DNA of 64,000 bases from an uncultured Ilyobacter sp. (GTDB lineage Bacteria > Fusobacteriota > Fusobacteriia > Fusobacteriales > Fusobacteriaceae). Below, in pieces: positions 1 to 11,261 of the stretch (the first letter of the stretch is position 1; the number at the start of each line of letters is the position of its first letter). Under the pieces are notes generated by a model. It saw only the letters and a program-made list of their open reading frames with translations. It made no database searches and was not told where the DNA came from. The position numbers and the translations under genes were made by a program. The DNA lies in NCBI RefSeq assembly GCF_963668515.1, contig NZ_OY764864.1, positions 186,001 to 250,000 of the forward strand, given 5' to 3'.

Positions 1-1
1 G

Positions 2-298
2 CCTAACCCTAAATCAGGAACAGTAACACCAAACATTGCTCAAGCAGTATCTGAATTCAAGAAAGGAAAGCTTGCCTTTAGAGTAGACAAATTAGGATCT
101 ATTCACGTACCTATCGGTAAGGCAGATTTCGACGGTGTAAAAATCGAAGAAAACTTCAAAGCTTTTATGGCAGAGATCCAGAGGTTAAAGCCATCAGCAG
201 CAAAAGGTCAATACCTTAAAACTGTAGCTGTATCCCTAACAATGGGACCAGGGATCAAAATTGATCCACTCCTTGTATCTAAGTACTTAGGTGCATAA
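2..298 (+). CDS. rplA: 50S ribosomal protein L1, C-terminal part
   Basis: The window opens inside this gene; about 98 residues are readable to the stop at 296-298. The peptide begins PNPKSGTVTP and ends LLVSKYLGA, which is the conserved C-terminal half of L1, the protein of the mobile L1 stalk that contacts E-site tRNA. The basic stretch around MGPGIKIDP near the end is typical of the family. It lies upstream of rplJ-rplL in the usual bacterial order. L1 commonly autoregulates its own operon, but the regulatory site would be upstream and is not visible here. Confidence 0.95.
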   Translation, partial: PNPKSGTVTPNIAQAVSEFKKGKLAFRVDKLGSIHVPIGKADFDGVKIEENFKAFMAEIQRLKPSAAKGQYLKTVAVSLTMGPGIKIDPLLVSKYLGA

Positions 299-335
299 TA
301 GTATTAGTTGGATGAAAATTTAATATATATCCAAA

Positions 336-451
336 CCAAAGACCGTAGGTGGTTCAAACCTTAAATATCCTACCGAGGTTGGGGCAAGTTATCACTAACC
401 TCAAGTATGCTTTCAACCTCCGTTCCTGTCTTTGGATCGGGGGTTATTTTT
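336..451 (+). promoter_or_regulatory. L10-type ribosomal protein leader with possible attenuator
   Basis: The 178-base gap between rplA and rplJ contains a perfect 8-bp long-range stem, CCAAAGAC (336-343) with GTCTTTGG (428-435). A second hairpin pairs AACCTCCG (415-422) with CGGGGGTT (438-445) and is followed by TTATTTTT. The two pairings cross, so they cannot form together, as expected of an anti-terminator/terminator switch. Position and layout match the known L10 leader, where the L10-L12 complex represses its own operon. The switch mechanism here is inferred from the pairing. Confidence 0.75.
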
Positions 452-476
452 CAGAAAAAGAGGAGGTGAATAGATA

Positions 477-989
477 ATGGCAACTGAATTAAAAAAACAG
501 GTTATAGCTGAACTAAGCGAAAAGATCAAAAAATCTGATTCTATTGTTTTCATTGACTATAGAGGTTTAAAAGTTAATGAAGAAACAGAATTGAGAAAAC
601 AGATCAGAGAAGCTGGAGCAGAATATATCGTTGCTAAAAACAGACTTTTCAAAATAGCTCTTAAAGAAGCTGGGGTGGAAGATAGTTTTGATGATGTATT
701 AGAAGGAACTACGGCATTTGCATTTGGATATGGAGACGTTGTGGCGCCTGCTAAAGTGACTTATGACCTAGGTAAAGAATTAGCTCTTAAAAAGAGAGAT
801 ATATTCAAAATAAAGGCTGGGGTGCTTTCTGGAAAGAGAGTTGAGGCGGCTGAAGTTGAGGCACTAGCTAAACTTCCATCAAGAGAGCAACTACTTTCTA
901 TGGTGTTGAATGGTATGCTTGGACCTATCAGAAAACTCGCTTATGCAGCTGTAGCTATAGCTGATAAGAAAGAATCTGCAGGAGAATAA
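477..989 (+). CDS. rplJ: 50S ribosomal protein L10
   Basis: A 170-residue protein of normal L10 length. It anchors the L7/L12 dimers at the base of the ribosomal stalk. The N-terminal rRNA-binding domain has the usual pattern, with SIVFIDYRGLKVNE near residue 21 and VAKNRLFKIAL near 51. The C-terminal helix around LNGMLGPIRKLAYA is the L12-docking segment. ATG 477 follows a strong AGGAGGTG ribosome binding site. rplL follows 68 bases later and the leader upstream probably controls both genes. Confidence 0.97.
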   Translation: MATELKKQVIAELSEKIKKSDSIVFIDYRGLKVNEETELRKQIREAGAEYIVAKNRLFKIALKEAGVEDSFDDVLEGTTAFAFGYGDVVAPAKVTYDLGKELALKKRDIFKIKAGVLSGKRVEAAEVEALAKLPSREQLLSMVLNGMLGPIRKLAYAAVAIADKKESAGE

Positions 990-1057
990 TCTCACAAAGA
1001 TAAAAAAACTAATAAAAATCTTATTATAGAAGATAATAAAAAAGGAGGAATAATTAA

Positions 1058-1420
1058 ATGGCATTCGATAGAGAAAAATTCATCGCTGATTTAGAAGCAA
1101 TGACAGTATTAGAATTAAAAGATTTAGTATCAACATTAGAGGATCACTTCGGTGTAACTGCTGCTGCTCCTGTAGCTGTAGCTGCTGAAGCTGGAGCTGC
1201 TGCTGCAGAAAAAACTGAGTTTGACGTAGTTATAACAAGCGCAGGTGACAAGAAGATAGCAGTAATCAAAGAGCTTAGAGCTATCACTGGACTTGGACTT
1301 AAAGAAGCTAAAGACTTAGCTGAAGCTGGAGGAAATGTTAAAGAAGCTGTTTCTAAAGAGGAAGCTGAAGAAGTAAAAGCTAAATTAGAAGCCGCTGGAG
1401 CTACTGTAGAAGTTAAATAG
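1058..1420 (+). CDS. rplL: 50S ribosomal protein L7/L12
   Basis: A 120-residue acidic stalk protein that recruits translational GTPases. An N-terminal dimerisation helix (about 1-32) is followed by an Ala-rich hinge (about 34-52) and the conserved C-terminal domain with [20 protein letters not shown] at about 66-85, the factor-binding face. The start ATG has the ribosome binding site AAAGGAGG 8 bases upstream. It is the last ribosomal gene before the hairpin at 1464-1495. Confidence 0.98.
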   Translation: MAFDREKFIADLEAMTVLELKDLVSTLEDHFGVTAAAPVAVAAEAGAAAAEKTEFDVVITSAGDKKIAVIKELRAITGLGLKEAKDLAEAGGNVKEAVSKEEAEEVKAKLEAAGATVEVK

Positions 1421-1463
1421 TCTATTTTTTAACTTTTATTAAATCCTACTAACAATTTAAAAA

Positions 1464-1495
1464 AAATAGGCACTCTTAATTAAGAGTGCCTATTT
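1464..1495 (+). terminator. Terminator or attenuator after rplL
   Basis: A perfect 15-bp inverted repeat, AAATAGGCACTCTTA with TAAGAGTGCCTATTT, lies 44 bases after the rplL stop. The T tract is short and interrupted (TATTTACT). It may therefore be a partial terminator that lets some transcription continue into rpoB, as happens between rplL and rpoB in other bacteria. That partial behaviour is inference. Confidence 0.7.
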
Positions 1496-1517
1496 ACTCA
1501 TTTATAGAGTAATGGCC

Positions 1518-1545
1518 TTGAAATAAATAAACCGTGAAATATTTT
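1518..1545 (+). promoter_or_regulatory. Possible rpoB promoter
   Basis: TTGAAA (1518-1523) and TATTTT (1540-1545) are separated by 16 bases in the spacer downstream of the rplL hairpin. The match is moderate, and in AT-rich DNA such pairs arise by chance. Confidence 0.3.
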
Positions 1546-1554
1546 AAATATGAA

Positions 1555-1620
1555 GTTGATATCTAATCTGTGTAAAACAGTATATTTAAACAGATTATTT
1601 TTAATAGGTTAGGTATCAAC
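1555..1620 (+). promoter_or_regulatory. Long base-paired structure in the rpoB leader
   Basis: GTTGATATCTAA (1555-1566) pairs with TTAGGTATCAAC (1609-1620), 11 Watson-Crick pairs plus one G-U. TCTGT (1567-1571) continues the stem with ACAGA (1590-1594), leaving a 14-base bulge on the 3' side. It ends about 15 bases before the rpoB ribosome binding site. In E. coli the rplL-rpoB spacer carries an RNase III cleavage hairpin; an equivalent role here is inference. Confidence 0.5.
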
Positions 1621-1649
1621 TATTAAGAACTAACAAGGGGTGTGAAGTA

Positions 1650-4600
1650 ATGGGGAAACTTGTTAAAAGAATGAATTTTGGAAGAATAAAAGAAAGAGGA
1701 GCTATGCCTCACTTCCTAGAATTCCAATTAAATTCCTATGAAGATTTCCTACAAGCCAAAAAAGCTCCAAATACAAGAGAAGATAAAGGACTTGAATCGG
1801 CTTTTAGAGAAATTTTCCCTATTGAGTCTTCTAACGGAGACATCAAACTTGAGTACCTTTCTTATGAACTGCACGAAGCAGAGCCACCAATGAATGATGA
1901 GCTTGAGTGTAAAAAGAGAGGTAAAACCTATTCTGCCTCATTAAAGGTAAGGCTTAGACTCATAAACAAGAAAAGTGGAAACGAGATACAAGAAACATTG
2001 GTATACTTTGGTGAGCTTCCCAGGATGACTGAGAGAGGGACTTTCATAATTAATGGTGCAGAAAGAGTTGTAGTGTCACAGCTACATAGATCACCTGGTG
2101 TTTCTTTCAACAAAGAACAAAACATACAGACAGGTAAAGATCTTTTTTCAGGGAAAATTATACCTTATAAGGGTACATGGCTGGAATTTGAAACAGACAA
2201 GAACGATTTCTTAAGTGTCAAAATAGACAGAAAGAAAAAAGTTCTAGCAACCGTATTTCTAAAATCAGTAGATTTTTTCCAGGACAATTTGGAAATTATA
2301 GAGGAGTTCTTTAAAACAAAAGAACTTGATCTGGCTAAATATTATGAAAAATATAAAGACAGAGAAGAATTAGTAAGTATTCTGAGAACAAAGTTCGAAG
2401 GAAGCTTCGTAAAAGAAGATATATTCGACGAAGAAACAGGTGAGATACTAGCTGAAGAACAGACAGTTATTGATGAAGAGTTAATTGAAAAAATAGTAGA
2501 TATGAAGCTCGAATCGATAAACTACTGGGAAGTAAGACCAGAGGAAAAAATACTTGCAAACACTTTATTAGCAGATACCAGCGAAAATAAGGATGAGGCT
2601 GTAACAGAGGTGTTTAAAAAACTAAGACCTGGAGATCTTGTTACAGTTGACTCAGCAAGATCACTTATCAGACAGATGTTTTTCAATCCTCAAAGATACG
2701 ACCTAGCTTCGGTTGGTAGATATAAAATGAACAAGAGACTGAGACTAGATCTTCCTGATGATCAGGTAGTATTGACAAGAGAAGACTTAGTAACATCAAT
2801 AAAATATGTTCTTGGACTTCATAACGGTGTGGGGCATACAGATGATATAGATAACCTTTCAAACAGAAGGGTAAGAGGAGTCGGAGAACTTCTATTGATG
2901 CAGATAAGATCAGGACTTGTAAAAATGGGGAAAATGGTAAAAGAGAAGATGACTGTACAAGATGCAGGAACCCTTACTCCACAATCTCTTTTAAATACGA
3001 GACCTCTTAATGCATTGGTTCTAGACTTCTTCGGTTCAGGACAGCTTTCACAGTTTATGGACCAGTCCAATCCACTAGCTGAACTTACTCACAAGAGGAG
3101 AATTTCAGCACTGGGACCAGGTGGACTTTCGAGAGAAAGAGCCGGCTTTGAGGTGCGTGATGTACACGATTCACATTATGGTAGAATATGTCCGATAGAA
3201 ACTCCAGAGGGACCAAACATCGGCCTTATAGGCTCTCTTGCTATTTATGCAAAGGTTAATAAATATGGATTTATAGAAACTCCATATATAAGTGTAAAGG
3301 ATGGTAAGGCAGATTTTGATGACATAAAATATCTGGCTGCCGACGAAGAGGAAGGACTCTTTATCGCACAGGCAGATACAGTTGTAGGAGAAGATGGAAG
3401 TCTAGAGGGAGAAGTTGTTTGTAGATTTGGACATGAGATAGTTCATGTATCAGGTGAAAAAGTTGATTTCTTAGATGTTTCTCCTAAACAGGTTGTTTCA
3501 GTATCAGCAGGACTCATACCTTTCCTAGAGCATGATGATGCCAACAGAGCACTTATGGGATCAAACATGCAAAGACAAGCGGTACCATTATTGAAAGCAG
3601 AAGCACCTTTTATAGGAACAGGACTTGAAAGAAAAGTTGCTGTAGATTCTGGAGCAGTTGTGGTGTCAAAGGTCAAAGGAAAAATAGTGGCTGTAGATGC
3701 AAACAAAATAGTAGTACTAGATGAAGATAAAAAAGAACATTCTTATAGACTCTTAAACTTCGAAAGATCTAACCAGGCGATGTGTCTACATCAGAAACCG
3801 CTTGTTGATCTCGGGGAAGACGTAGAAGTTGGGACTATACTAGCTGACGGACCTGCTACAAAAGGCGGAGATCTGGCACTTGGTAGAAATATCCTGATGG
3901 CATTCATGCCTTGGGAAGGATACAACTTTGAGGATGCGATTCTGATTTCTGATAGACTGAGAAAAGATGATGTATTCACATCAATTCATATAGAGGAATA
4001 CGAGATAGAAGCTAGATCAACAAAACTAGGTGATGAGGAGATAACAAGGGAGATCCCTAATGTATCTGAAGAAGCTCTTAAAAACCTTGACGACAGTGGA
4101 GTAATAAGAGTAGGTGCAGAAGTAGGACCTGGAGATATCCTTGTAGGAAAAACTACACCAAAAGGTGAGACAGAACCTCCTGCAGAAGAAAAACTACTCA
4201 GAGCTATTTTTGGAGAGAAAGCAAGAGACGTAAGAGATACATCTTTAAAAATGCCTCATGGAGCCAAAGGTACTATTGTTGAGATTCTTGAGCTTTCCAG
4301 AGAAAACGGCGATGAACTTAAGGCCGGGGTAAATAAACTGATAAGAATATTTGTAGCGGAAAAGAGAAAAATAACAGTCGGTGATAAGATGTCGGGAAGA
4401 CATGGTAATAAAGGTGTAGTTTCTAGAGTACTACCTGCAGAAGATATGCCTTTCTTAGCCAACGGAACACATCTAGATGTAGTTATCAACCCTCTTGGAG
4501 TTCCTTCACGTATGAATATCGGTCAGGTACTAGAGGTACATCTAGGACTTGCAATGGGAGACTTAGACGGCGGAACATATATAGCCACTCCTGTATTTGA

Positions 4601-5147
4601 CGGTGGAAACGAAGCACAGGTAAAAGATTATCTTGAATCTTCAGGATTCAGCAGAACAGGTAAGGTAACACTGTTTGATGGTAGAACAGGGGATAAATTT
4701 GACAACCCTGTAACTGTAGGTAGGATGTATATGCTTAAACTTCATCACCTAGTAGAAGATAAAATGCATGCTAGAGCAATCGGTCCTTACTCGCTAGTTA
4801 CTCAACAGCCACTTGGAGGTAAAGCTCAATTTGGAGGCCAGAGACTAGGGGAAATGGAAGTTTGGGCTCTTGAGGCTTATGGGGCAGCAAATATTCTACA
4901 GGAGATGCTAACTGTCAAGTCAGATGACGTAGCAGGAAGAACAAAGACATACGAGGCTATTGTAAAAGGTGAAGAAATGCCAGAGCCTGACTTACCAGAA
5001 TCATTCAAGGTACTACTTAAGGAATTCCAGGCACTAGCTCTTGATGTAGAACTCTTTGATACTGATAAAAATATTATAAATGTAAATGAAGAGCTAAACA
5101 AAGAAGAAACAATAACGGAGTTCTCTTTAGCAGACCTTAAAAATTAA
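1650..5147 (+). CDS. rpoB: DNA-directed RNA polymerase subunit beta
   Basis: A 1165-residue beta subunit, collinear with the bacterial family. The rifampicin-binding region is at about residues 465-495 and includes [19 protein letters not shown]. The active-site and hybrid-binding segments follow ([16 protein letters not shown], then [19 protein letters not shown]). The C-terminal clamp-anchoring segment has [14 protein letters not shown]. The E. coli resistance positions Q513, D516, H526 and S531 are conserved, while those matching N518 and S522 read S and A. The start ATG has AAGGGGTG upstream. rpoC follows after 77 bases. Confidence 0.99.
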   Translation: MGKLVKRMNFGRIKERGAMPHFLEFQLNSYEDFLQAKKAPNTREDKGLESAFREIFPIESSNGDIKLEYLSYELHEAEPPMNDELECKKRGKTYSASLKVRLRLINKKSGNEIQETLVYFGELPRMTERGTFIINGAERVVVSQLHRSPGVSFNKEQNIQTGKDLFSGKIIPYKGTWLEFETDKNDFLSVKIDRKKKVLATVFLKSVDFFQDNLEIIEEFFKTKELDLAKYYEKYKDREELVSILRTKFEGSFVKEDIFDEETGEILAEEQTVIDEELIEKIVDMKLESINYWEVRPEEKILANTLLADTSENKDEAVTEVFKKLRPGDLVTVDSARSLIRQMFFNPQRYDLASVGRYKMNKRLRLDLPDDQVVLTREDLVTSIKYVLGLHNGVGHTDDIDNLSNRRVRGVGELLLMQIRSGLVKMGKMVKEKMTVQDAGTLTPQSLLNTRPLNALVLDFFGSGQLSQFMDQSNPLAELTHKRRISALGPGGLSRERAGFEVRDVHDSHYGRICPIETPEGPNIGLIGSLAIYAKVNKYGFIETPYISVKDGKADFDDIKYLAADEEEGLFIAQADTVVGEDGSLEGEVVCRFGHEIVHVSGEKVDFLDVSPKQVVSVSAGLIPFLEHDDANRALMGSNMQRQAVPLLKAEAPFIGTGLERKVAVDSGAVVVSKVKGKIVAVDANKIVVLDEDKKEHSYRLLNFERSNQAMCLHQKPLVDLGEDVEVGTILADGPATKGGDLALGRNILMAFMPWEGYNFEDAILISDRLRKDDVFTSIHIEEYEIEARSTKLGDEEITREIPNVSEEALKNLDDSGVIRVGAEVGPGDILVGKTTPKGETEPPAEEKLLRAIFGEKARDVRDTSLKMPHGAKGTIVEILELSRENGDELKAGVNKLIRIFVAEKRKITVGDKMSGRHGNKGVVSRVLPAEDMPFLANGTHLDVVINPLGVPSRMNIGQVLEVHLGLAMGDLDGGTYIATPVFDGGNEAQVKDYLESSGFSRTGKVTLFDGRTGDKFDNPVTVGRMYMLKLHHLVEDKMHARAIGPYSLVTQQPLGGKAQFGGQRLGEMEVWALEAYGAANILQEMLTVKSDDVAGRTKTYEAIVKGEEMPEPDLPESFKVLLKEFQALALDVELFDTDKNIINVNEELNKEETITEFSLADLKN

Positions 5148-5224
5148 GATTGTGGTCGTATGGAACACATAACTATTTGAGTGTATATAATACTTATCTC
5201 AAGTAAGGAGGCTTTGCAGTTAAT

Positions 5225-8200
5225 ATGGGAATTAAAAATTTCGAAAAAATCAGGATTAGACTAGCATCTCCGGAAAAAATTCAAGAATGGTCTTTTGGAG
5301 AAGTAACTAAACCGGAAACAATTAACTATAGAACACTTAATCCTGAAATGGATGGTCTTTTCTGTGAAAAAATATTCGGTCCAACTAAGGACTGGGAATG
5401 TGCTTGTGGAAAATACAAAAGAATGAGATATAAAGGTCTTGTTTGTGAAAAGTGCGGAGTGGAAGTAACAAGAGCAAAAGTCAGAAGAGAGAGAATGGGG
5501 CACATCAATCTTGCAGCCCCAGTTTCTCACATCTGGTACTCTAAAGGTACTCCAAACAAGATGTCTCTTGTTCTCGGGATTTCCCCAAAAGAACTTGAAT
5601 CAGTTCTTTATTTTGCAAGATATATCGTAATATCTACAGGTGACACAAATCTTAAAGAGGTAAAGATTTTAACTGAGAGAGAGTACAAGCTATACAGACA
5701 GCAGCACGGAAAAAGTTTTGAAGCTCAAATGGGTGCAGAAGCTATTCTAAAGCTACTACAAAAGATAAACCTTGAAGAACTTCAAGTAGAACTTGAAAAA
5801 GAACTTGAAGATGTAACTTCTTCTCAAAAGAGAAAGAAGATAGTAAAAAGACTTAAAATAGTAAGGGATTTCAGTGAGTCAGGGAACAAACCTGAATGGA
5901 TGATACTAAAAAATGTTCCTGTAATACCAGCCGACCTTAGGCCAATGGTTCAGCTAGATGGTGGAAGATTTGCAACTTCAGATCTGAATGATCTTTACAG
6001 AAGAGTGATAAATAGAAACAACAGATTGAAAAAACTTTTAGAAATAAAAGCACCTGAAATCGTTGTGAAAAATGAAAAAAGAATGCTTCAAGAAGCGGTG
6101 GATGCCCTTATAGATAACGGAAGAAGAGGAAAGCCTGTAGTTGCACAAAACAACAGAGAACTTAAATCTCTTTCTGATATGCTAAAAGGTAAGCAAGGTA
6201 GATTTAGACAGAACCTTCTAGGTAAAAGGGTAGACTATTCTGCTAGATCGGTTATCGTTGTAGGTCCGTCTCTAAAGATGGATCAGTGCGGAATCCCTAA
6301 AAAAATGGCCCTTGAACTATACAAGCCTTTTATAATGAGAGAACTTGTGAAGAGAGAGCTTGCTTCAAACATAAAAACAGCTAAAAAACTTGTAGAAGAT
6401 GCAGATGATAAAGTATGGGATGTAATCGAGGATGTAATCCAAGACCATCCAGTGCTTCTTAACAGAGCACCTACTCTTCACAGACTTTCAATACAGGCTT
6501 TCCAACCTGTTCTCATAGAAGGAAAGGCTATCAGACTTCACCCATTGGTTTGTGCTGCATTTAATGCCGATTTCGATGGCGACCAGATGGCAGTACACTT
6601 GATGCTTTCACCTGAGGCAATAATGGAAGCCAAACTTCTAATGCTTGCACCAAACAATATCATATCTCCTGCAAATGGAGAACCGGTAGCCGTACCTTCT
6701 CAGGATATGGTTATGGGATGCTATTATATGACAAAAGATAAGCCTGGAGCTAAAGGTGAAGGGATGGTCTTTTCGAGCATTGATAAGGTTTTGACTGCTT
6801 ATCAACTAGGAATGGTGGAGACTCATGCAATCGTAAAAGTAAGGATAGACTCTGAACTTGTTGAATCTACTCCAGGTAGAGTACTTTTCAACGAGATGCT
6901 TCCTGTGGAAAACAGAATGTATAATGTTACTTTTGGTAAGGGACCGCTTAAGAAACTTATTGCAAAACTTTATGAGATGCATGGATTTACTATAACAGCA
7001 GAACTTATAAACGACATTAAAAACTTCGGATACCACTATGCTACATTTGCAGGAATAACTGTAGGTATAGAGGATCTTGAAATTCCTGAGTCTAAAAAGG
7101 CGATTCTTGAAGAGGCTGACAATATGGTAGCTGAAATCGAACAGGACTATAGAGATGGTAGGATAATAAACGAAGAAAGATATAGAAAAACAGTAGCAGT
7201 ATGGTCAAAAGCAACAGATGATGTAACGAAAGCAATGATGGAAAACCTAGATCAGTTTAACCCGGTATACATGATGGCCAACTCAGGAGCAAGAGGATCT
7301 ATCGCCCAGATGAGACAACTCGGAGCTATGAGGGGACTAATGGCAGATACACAGGGAAGAATCATAGAGGTGCCTATCAAAGCGAACTTCCGTGAGGGTC
7401 TAACTGTATTAGAATTCTTCATGTCATCTCACGGAGCTAGAAAAGGTCTGGCAGATACAGCACTGAGAACTGCCGACTCGGGATACCTAACAAGAAGACT
7501 TGTAGATATTTCGCATGAAGTTATAGTAAACTCTGAAGACTGCGGAACACATGATGGAATCGAAGTAGCAGAACTTGTATCTGAAGGAAATGTAATCGAA
7601 AAACTTTCAGAAAGACTGAACGGAAGAGTCCTTGTAGAAGATGTAGTACATGAGGGAGAACTAGTAGCCTCTAGGAATACACTTATAGACAAAGAACTTA
7701 TAAAGAGAATCGAAGAGCTAGAAATCAAAAGAGTCAAGATAAGATCACCACTTACATGTAGCCTTGAAAAAGGAGTTTGTAAGAAATGTTATGGTATGGA
7801 CCTAGCTACTCATAAAGAGATACTTTTAGGAGAGGCAGTAGGAGTGATAGCAGCACAATCTATCGGAGAACCTGGAACTCAGCTTACAATGAGAACTTTC
7901 CATACAGGTGGAGTTGCCATGGCCTCAGCTGCAGCAACAAGCATAAAAGCTGAAAACAGCGGTAAGATAGTATTCAGAGAGGTAAAAATACTTGAAACTG
8001 AAGATAGTGACGACAAAGTTGTAGTTTCCCAGTCAGCTAAGTTGATAATAGGAAATTATGATTATGAGATTCCTTCTGGATCAGTACTGAAAGTAGAAGA
8101 GGGGCAAATGGTAGAAGCAGGGGAAACTCTAGTTGTGTTTGACCCGTATAACATACCGATAATAGCAGACAATGACGGATTAGCAGAATACAGAGAGCTA

Positions 8201-9169
8201 TACGTAAAAGAAAGCTATGATGAAAAATATGATGTAACAGAATATCAGGCTATAAAACCTGTGGAATCTGGAGATATCAACCCTAGAATAATACTCTTTG
8301 ATGACGACGGAAACAAAGTCGGAGTTTGTTATATACCATTCGGAGCCTTCTTGATGGTTAAAGAGGGAGACAAAGTTAAAAAAGGTCAAATTGTTGCAAA
8401 AATCATCCCTGAGGGAGCCGGAACAAAGGATATCACCGGAGGTCTTCCTAGAGTTCAAGAACTTTTTGAAGCCAGAAATCCAAAAGGAAAGGCTACGCTT
8501 TCTGAAATAGACGGTAAGGTAGAGATTACCGGTAAGAAGAAAAAAGGTATGAGGGTAATCATAATAAAATCTACTAGTGACAGTGATTTATTCAAAGAAT
8601 ATCTGGTTCCTGTAGGAGAACACCTTGTTGTAACAGACGGAATGCTTGTAAAATCTGGAGATAAGATCACAGACGGAGCTATTTCTCCGCATGACGTACT
8701 GTCTATAAAAGGTCTTGTTGCAGCAGAGCAGTTTATACTAGAATCTGTTCAACAGGTATATAGAGATCAAGGGGTAACGGTAAACGATAAGCATATAGAG
8801 ATTATCGTTAAGCAGATGTTTAAGAAAGTCAGAATAGTAGATTCTGGTTCATCACTTTTCTTAGAAGACGAAGTTGTAGAAAAGAGAGTAATGGATCTTG
8901 AGAATGAAGTGTTAAGAGCAGCTGGTAAACGTGAGATACAATATCAACCGATTATCCAGGGAATAACTAAAGCAGCAGTAAATACTGGAAGCTTTATTTC
9001 GGCGGCATCATTCCAAGAGACGACAAAGGTACTTTCTAATGCAGCTATCGAAGGAAAAGAAGACTATTTAGAAGGTCTTAAAGAAAATGTAATTATAGGA
9101 AAGATGATTCCTGCTGGAACAGGATTCTCAGCTTATAAGACGATAGAACCTAAGAAACTTCAAGACTAA
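5225..9169 (+). CDS. rpoC: DNA-directed RNA polymerase subunit beta'
   Basis: A 1314-residue subunit forming the polymerase active centre with beta. The catalytic Mg2+ loop NADFDGD is at residues 447-453 (three Asp). The N-terminal zinc site CxC...CEKC is at about residues 58-80. A second zinc cluster has CGTHDG and [11 protein letters not shown]. The bridge/trigger region contains [19 protein letters not shown] 5225 follows TAAGGAGG. There is no large lineage insertion compared with ordinary 1200-1400-residue homologues. A strong terminator follows directly. Confidence 0.99.
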   Translation: MGIKNFEKIRIRLASPEKIQEWSFGEVTKPETINYRTLNPEMDGLFCEKIFGPTKDWECACGKYKRMRYKGLVCEKCGVEVTRAKVRRERMGHINLAAPVSHIWYSKGTPNKMSLVLGISPKELESVLYFARYIVISTGDTNLKEVKILTEREYKLYRQQHGKSFEAQMGAEAILKLLQKINLEELQVELEKELEDVTSSQKRKKIVKRLKIVRDFSESGNKPEWMILKNVPVIPADLRPMVQLDGGRFATSDLNDLYRRVINRNNRLKKLLEIKAPEIVVKNEKRMLQEAVDALIDNGRRGKPVVAQNNRELKSLSDMLKGKQGRFRQNLLGKRVDYSARSVIVVGPSLKMDQCGIPKKMALELYKPFIMRELVKRELASNIKTAKKLVEDADDKVWDVIEDVIQDHPVLLNRAPTLHRLSIQAFQPVLIEGKAIRLHPLVCAAFNADFDGDQMAVHLMLSPEAIMEAKLLMLAPNNIISPANGEPVAVPSQDMVMGCYYMTKDKPGAKGEGMVFSSIDKVLTAYQLGMVETHAIVKVRIDSELVESTPGRVLFNEMLPVENRMYNVTFGKGPLKKLIAKLYEMHGFTITAELINDIKNFGYHYATFAGITVGIEDLEIPESKKAILEEADNMVAEIEQDYRDGRIINEERYRKTVAVWSKATDDVTKAMMENLDQFNPVYMMANSGARGSIAQMRQLGAMRGLMADTQGRIIEVPIKANFREGLTVLEFFMSSHGARKGLADTALRTADSGYLTRRLVDISHEVIVNSEDCGTHDGIEVAELVSEGNVIEKLSERLNGRVLVEDVVHEGELVASRNTLIDKELIKRIEELEIKRVKIRSPLTCSLEKGVCKKCYGMDLATHKEILLGEAVGVIAAQSIGEPGTQLTMRTFHTGGVAMASAAATSIKAENSGKIVFREVKILETEDSDDKVVVSQSAKLIIGNYDYEIPSGSVLKVEEGQMVEAGETLVVFDPYNIPIIADNDGLAEYRELYVKESYDEKYDVTEYQAIKPVESGDINPRIILFDDDGNKVGVCYIPFGAFLMVKEGDKVKKGQIVAKIIPEGAGTKDITGGLPRVQELFEARNPKGKATLSEIDGKVEITGKKKKGMRVIIIKSTSDSDLFKEYLVPVGEHLVVTDGMLVKSGDKITDGAISPHDVLSIKGLVAAEQFILESVQQVYRDQGVTVNDKHIEIIVKQMFKKVRIVDSGSSLFLEDEVVEKRVMDLENEVLRAAGKREIQYQPIIQGITKAAVNTGSFISAASFQETTKVLSNAAIEGKEDYLEGLKENVIIGKMIPAGTGFSAYKTIEPKKLQD

Positions 9170-9170
9170 T

Positions 9171-9207
9171 AAAATAGGCGACTTTTGTCGCCTATTTTGA
9201 TATTTTT
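9171..9207 (+). terminator. Terminator of the rpoBC operon
   Basis: AAAATAGGCGAC (9171-9182) and GTCGCCTATTTT (9187-9198) form a perfect 12-bp stem with a TTTT loop, starting one base after the rpoC stop and followed by a T-rich tract. Confidence 0.93.
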
Positions 9208-9310
9208 CACTCTTTATAAAATAAAGGCACCGAATATATCATAAAAAAAGCATCAATCTACAAGGGGATCAAATAAAAAGATAAACTTTGAGAGAAGGGG
9301 CGGATTTCTG

Positions 9311-10189
9311 ATGAGAAGTATGACCGGTTATTCTAAGGAATTGTTTGAAAATGATGACTTCAGAGTAAAAATAGAGATAAAAAGTGTAAACAACAAAAAT
9401 TTAAATCTGAAAATAAAATTACCTTATATACTGAATTTTTTGGAAAACAAGATAAAGACCGAAGTAGCTTCAAGAGTTTCTAGGGGTTCTGTAGATCTAA
9501 GAATTGATTTTGAAGATAAGAGAGAGCTCGGAGAGCTATTTGAGTATAACGGTAATCTAGCCTCATCTTATATGAAAGTTTTGGAAAGACTGGAGGAAGA
9601 TTTTAATGAAAAGTTCTCTAGTAAACTGGATATTCTGATCAAACAGCCCAGTGTAGTGAGAAAAAATGAGCTGGAAATAGACGAAGCTGAATATGCTGAT
9701 ATTGTTAAAAATACACTTCATAAAGCCATAGATTCCTTTTTAGAGATGAAAGAAGGGGAGGGAGCTAGACTTAAACTTTACTTTGAAGAGCGGCTAAAGT
9801 CTATAGAGGAAAAAGTAGCTCAGATAATAGAAAAAAAAGAAGACGTTGTAGACGACTACAGAGAGAAACTCCTAGAAAGATTAGATAGAGTTAGAAGAGA
9901 TATAGAATTCAAAAAAGAGGATATGTTGAAAGAGATATTATTATTTACTGACAAATCAGATATATCAGAAGAGACTTCGAGACTAGAAAGTCATATAGAA
10001 CAATTAAAAATGGAGCTTGAAAAAAATGGATCTAGTATAGGGAAAAAACTCGACTTTATTCTCCAGGAGATGTTTAGGGAACTTAACACTACAGGGGTAA
10101 AGTGCAATTTGTATGATATATCAAAACTGGTTGTGGAATGTAAAAACGAGGTTGAGAAAATACGTGAGCAGGCCTTGAATATCGAATAG
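9311..10189 (+). CDS. yicC: YicC/YloC-family endoribonuclease
   Basis: A 292-residue protein beginning [10 protein letters not shown], the signature N-terminus of the YicC/YloC family, which are endoribonucleases described in E. coli and B. subtilis. The central part is charged and probably coiled-coil (about 150-215). The C-terminus carries the conserved DUF1732 end, with [16 protein letters not shown] and [23 protein letters not shown] sequence (the gene has [16 protein letters not shown]). It opens a yicC-remA-gmk-rpoZ operon, the same order seen in Firmicutes. Confidence 0.9.
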   Translation: MRSMTGYSKELFENDDFRVKIEIKSVNNKNLNLKIKLPYILNFLENKIKTEVASRVSRGSVDLRIDFEDKRELGELFEYNGNLASSYMKVLERLEEDFNEKFSSKLDILIKQPSVVRKNELEIDEAEYADIVKNTLHKAIDSFLEMKEGEGARLKLYFEERLKSIEEKVAQIIEKKEDVVDDYREKLLERLDRVRRDIEFKKEDMLKEILLFTDKSDISEETSRLESHIEQLKMELEKNGSSIGKKLDFILQEMFRELNTTGVKCNLYDISKLVVECKNEVEKIREQALNIE

Positions 10190-10200
10190 GAGGCAATGAG

Positions 10201-10440
10201 ATGAAACCTATAAATATAGGCTTTGGAAATATGGTAATAGATGAAAGAATCGTGGGGATAATAGCTCCTGATTCTGCACCTAGCAAACGACTAAAAGATG
10301 AGGCTAAAACTCAAAATAAATTAATAGATGCTACTTTTGGAAGAAAAACAAGAGCGCTAATTATAACTGATTCAGACCATGTAATAATGTCAGCCATAAA
10401 TCCGGAAACTATAGCGGTAAGAATCGAAAAAGGAGAGTAA
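10201..10440 (+). CDS. remA: RemA-like DUF370 regulator
   Basis: A 79-residue protein matching the DUF370/RemA family by length and by motifs (NIGFGNMV at the start, ATFGRKTRA in the middle, SAINPETIA near the end). In B. subtilis RemA is a DNA-binding activator of biofilm matrix and osmoprotection genes. Target genes in a fusobacterium are unknown. It sits 11 bases after yicC and 2 bases before gmk, so it is surely co-transcribed with them. The symbol is by family resemblance. Confidence 0.85.
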   Translation: MKPINIGFGNMVIDERIVGIIAPDSAPSKRLKDEAKTQNKLIDATFGRKTRALIITDSDHVIMSAINPETIAVRIEKGE

Positions 10441-10442
10441 GT

Positions 10443-10997
10443 ATGAAGAAGGGTGATTTATTTGTAGTGTCGGGACCCAGTGGGGCCGGGAAATCTACTG
10501 TTTGTAAATTAGTCAGAAGGATGCTTGAAATAAATCTTGCAGTTTCTGCTACAACAAGAGCTCCAAGAGCTGGAGAAGTAAATGGTAGAGAATACTATTT
10601 TCTCACAATGGAAGAATTTCAAAATAAGATAAAAAACAACGAATTTTTGGAATATGCAAATGTACACGGGAACTACTACGGAACCTTAAAAAGCGAGGTA
10701 GAGGAGAGGCTGAGTGAAGGGAAAAATATAATTCTAGAGATAGATGTCCAAGGGGGGATCCAAACTAGAGAGGAATACCCAGAGGTAAACCTGATTTTCT
10801 TTAAAACACCAACAGAAAAGGACCTTGAAGACAGGCTTAGAGGCAGAGGGACAGAGGATGAGGAAACGGTCAAAATGAGGCTTTCAAATTCTCTAAAAGA
10901 GCTGGAATTTGAAAAGTATTATGACAAAACTGTAATTAACCACAGTATAGAACAGGCTTGTTATGATCTTATAAAAATAATAAAAAAAGAAGCGTAA
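10443..10997 (+). CDS. gmk: Guanylate kinase
   Basis: A 184-residue kinase that phosphorylates GMP to GDP with ATP. The P-loop GPSGAGKST is at about residues 10-18. The GMP-binding segment has TTRAPRAGEVNGREYYF, and the lid region has RLRGRGTEDEE. The length is standard. It lies inside the yicC-remA-gmk-rpoZ operon, whose guanine nucleotide link is conserved across many phyla. Confidence 0.97.
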   Translation: MKKGDLFVVSGPSGAGKSTVCKLVRRMLEINLAVSATTRAPRAGEVNGREYYFLTMEEFQNKIKNNEFLEYANVHGNYYGTLKSEVEERLSEGKNIILEIDVQGGIQTREEYPEVNLIFFKTPTEKDLEDRLRGRGTEDEETVKMRLSNSLKELEFEKYYDKTVINHSIEQACYDLIKIIKKEA

Positions 10998-11045
10998 ATA
11001 TTATTTTTTTCTAAAAATATCTGAAATTATAAGGAGGAGTTTGAA

Positions 11046-11258
11046 ATGAAAAAAGGAATTACTTATGATGAATTATTAGCTAAAATACCGAATAAATATG
11101 TGCTAGCTACAGTTGCAGGGAAAAGATGCAGAGAGATAGAAAATGGATCTGAAGCATTGGTTAAGGGTCTTAAGAAAGATACAAATGTTCAAAAAACTTT
11201 TAGGGAGATATTGACAGATAAAATAGGTTACGATATTCAAGAAAAAACTGGGGAGTAA
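11046..11258 (+). CDS. rpoZ: RNA polymerase subunit omega
   Basis: A 70-residue protein matching omega, which helps assemble beta'. The core motif NKYVLATVAGKRCREIENG with the following LVKGLKKD fits the RpoZ helix that wraps the beta' C-terminus. ATG 11046 has AAGGAGGAG upstream. Its place right after gmk is the conserved gmk-rpoZ pair. apbE starts 3 bases after its stop. Confidence 0.92.
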   Translation: MKKGITYDELLAKIPNKYVLATVAGKRCREIENGSEALVKGLKKDTNVQKTFREILTDKIGYDIQEKTGE

Positions 11259-11261
11259 GCT

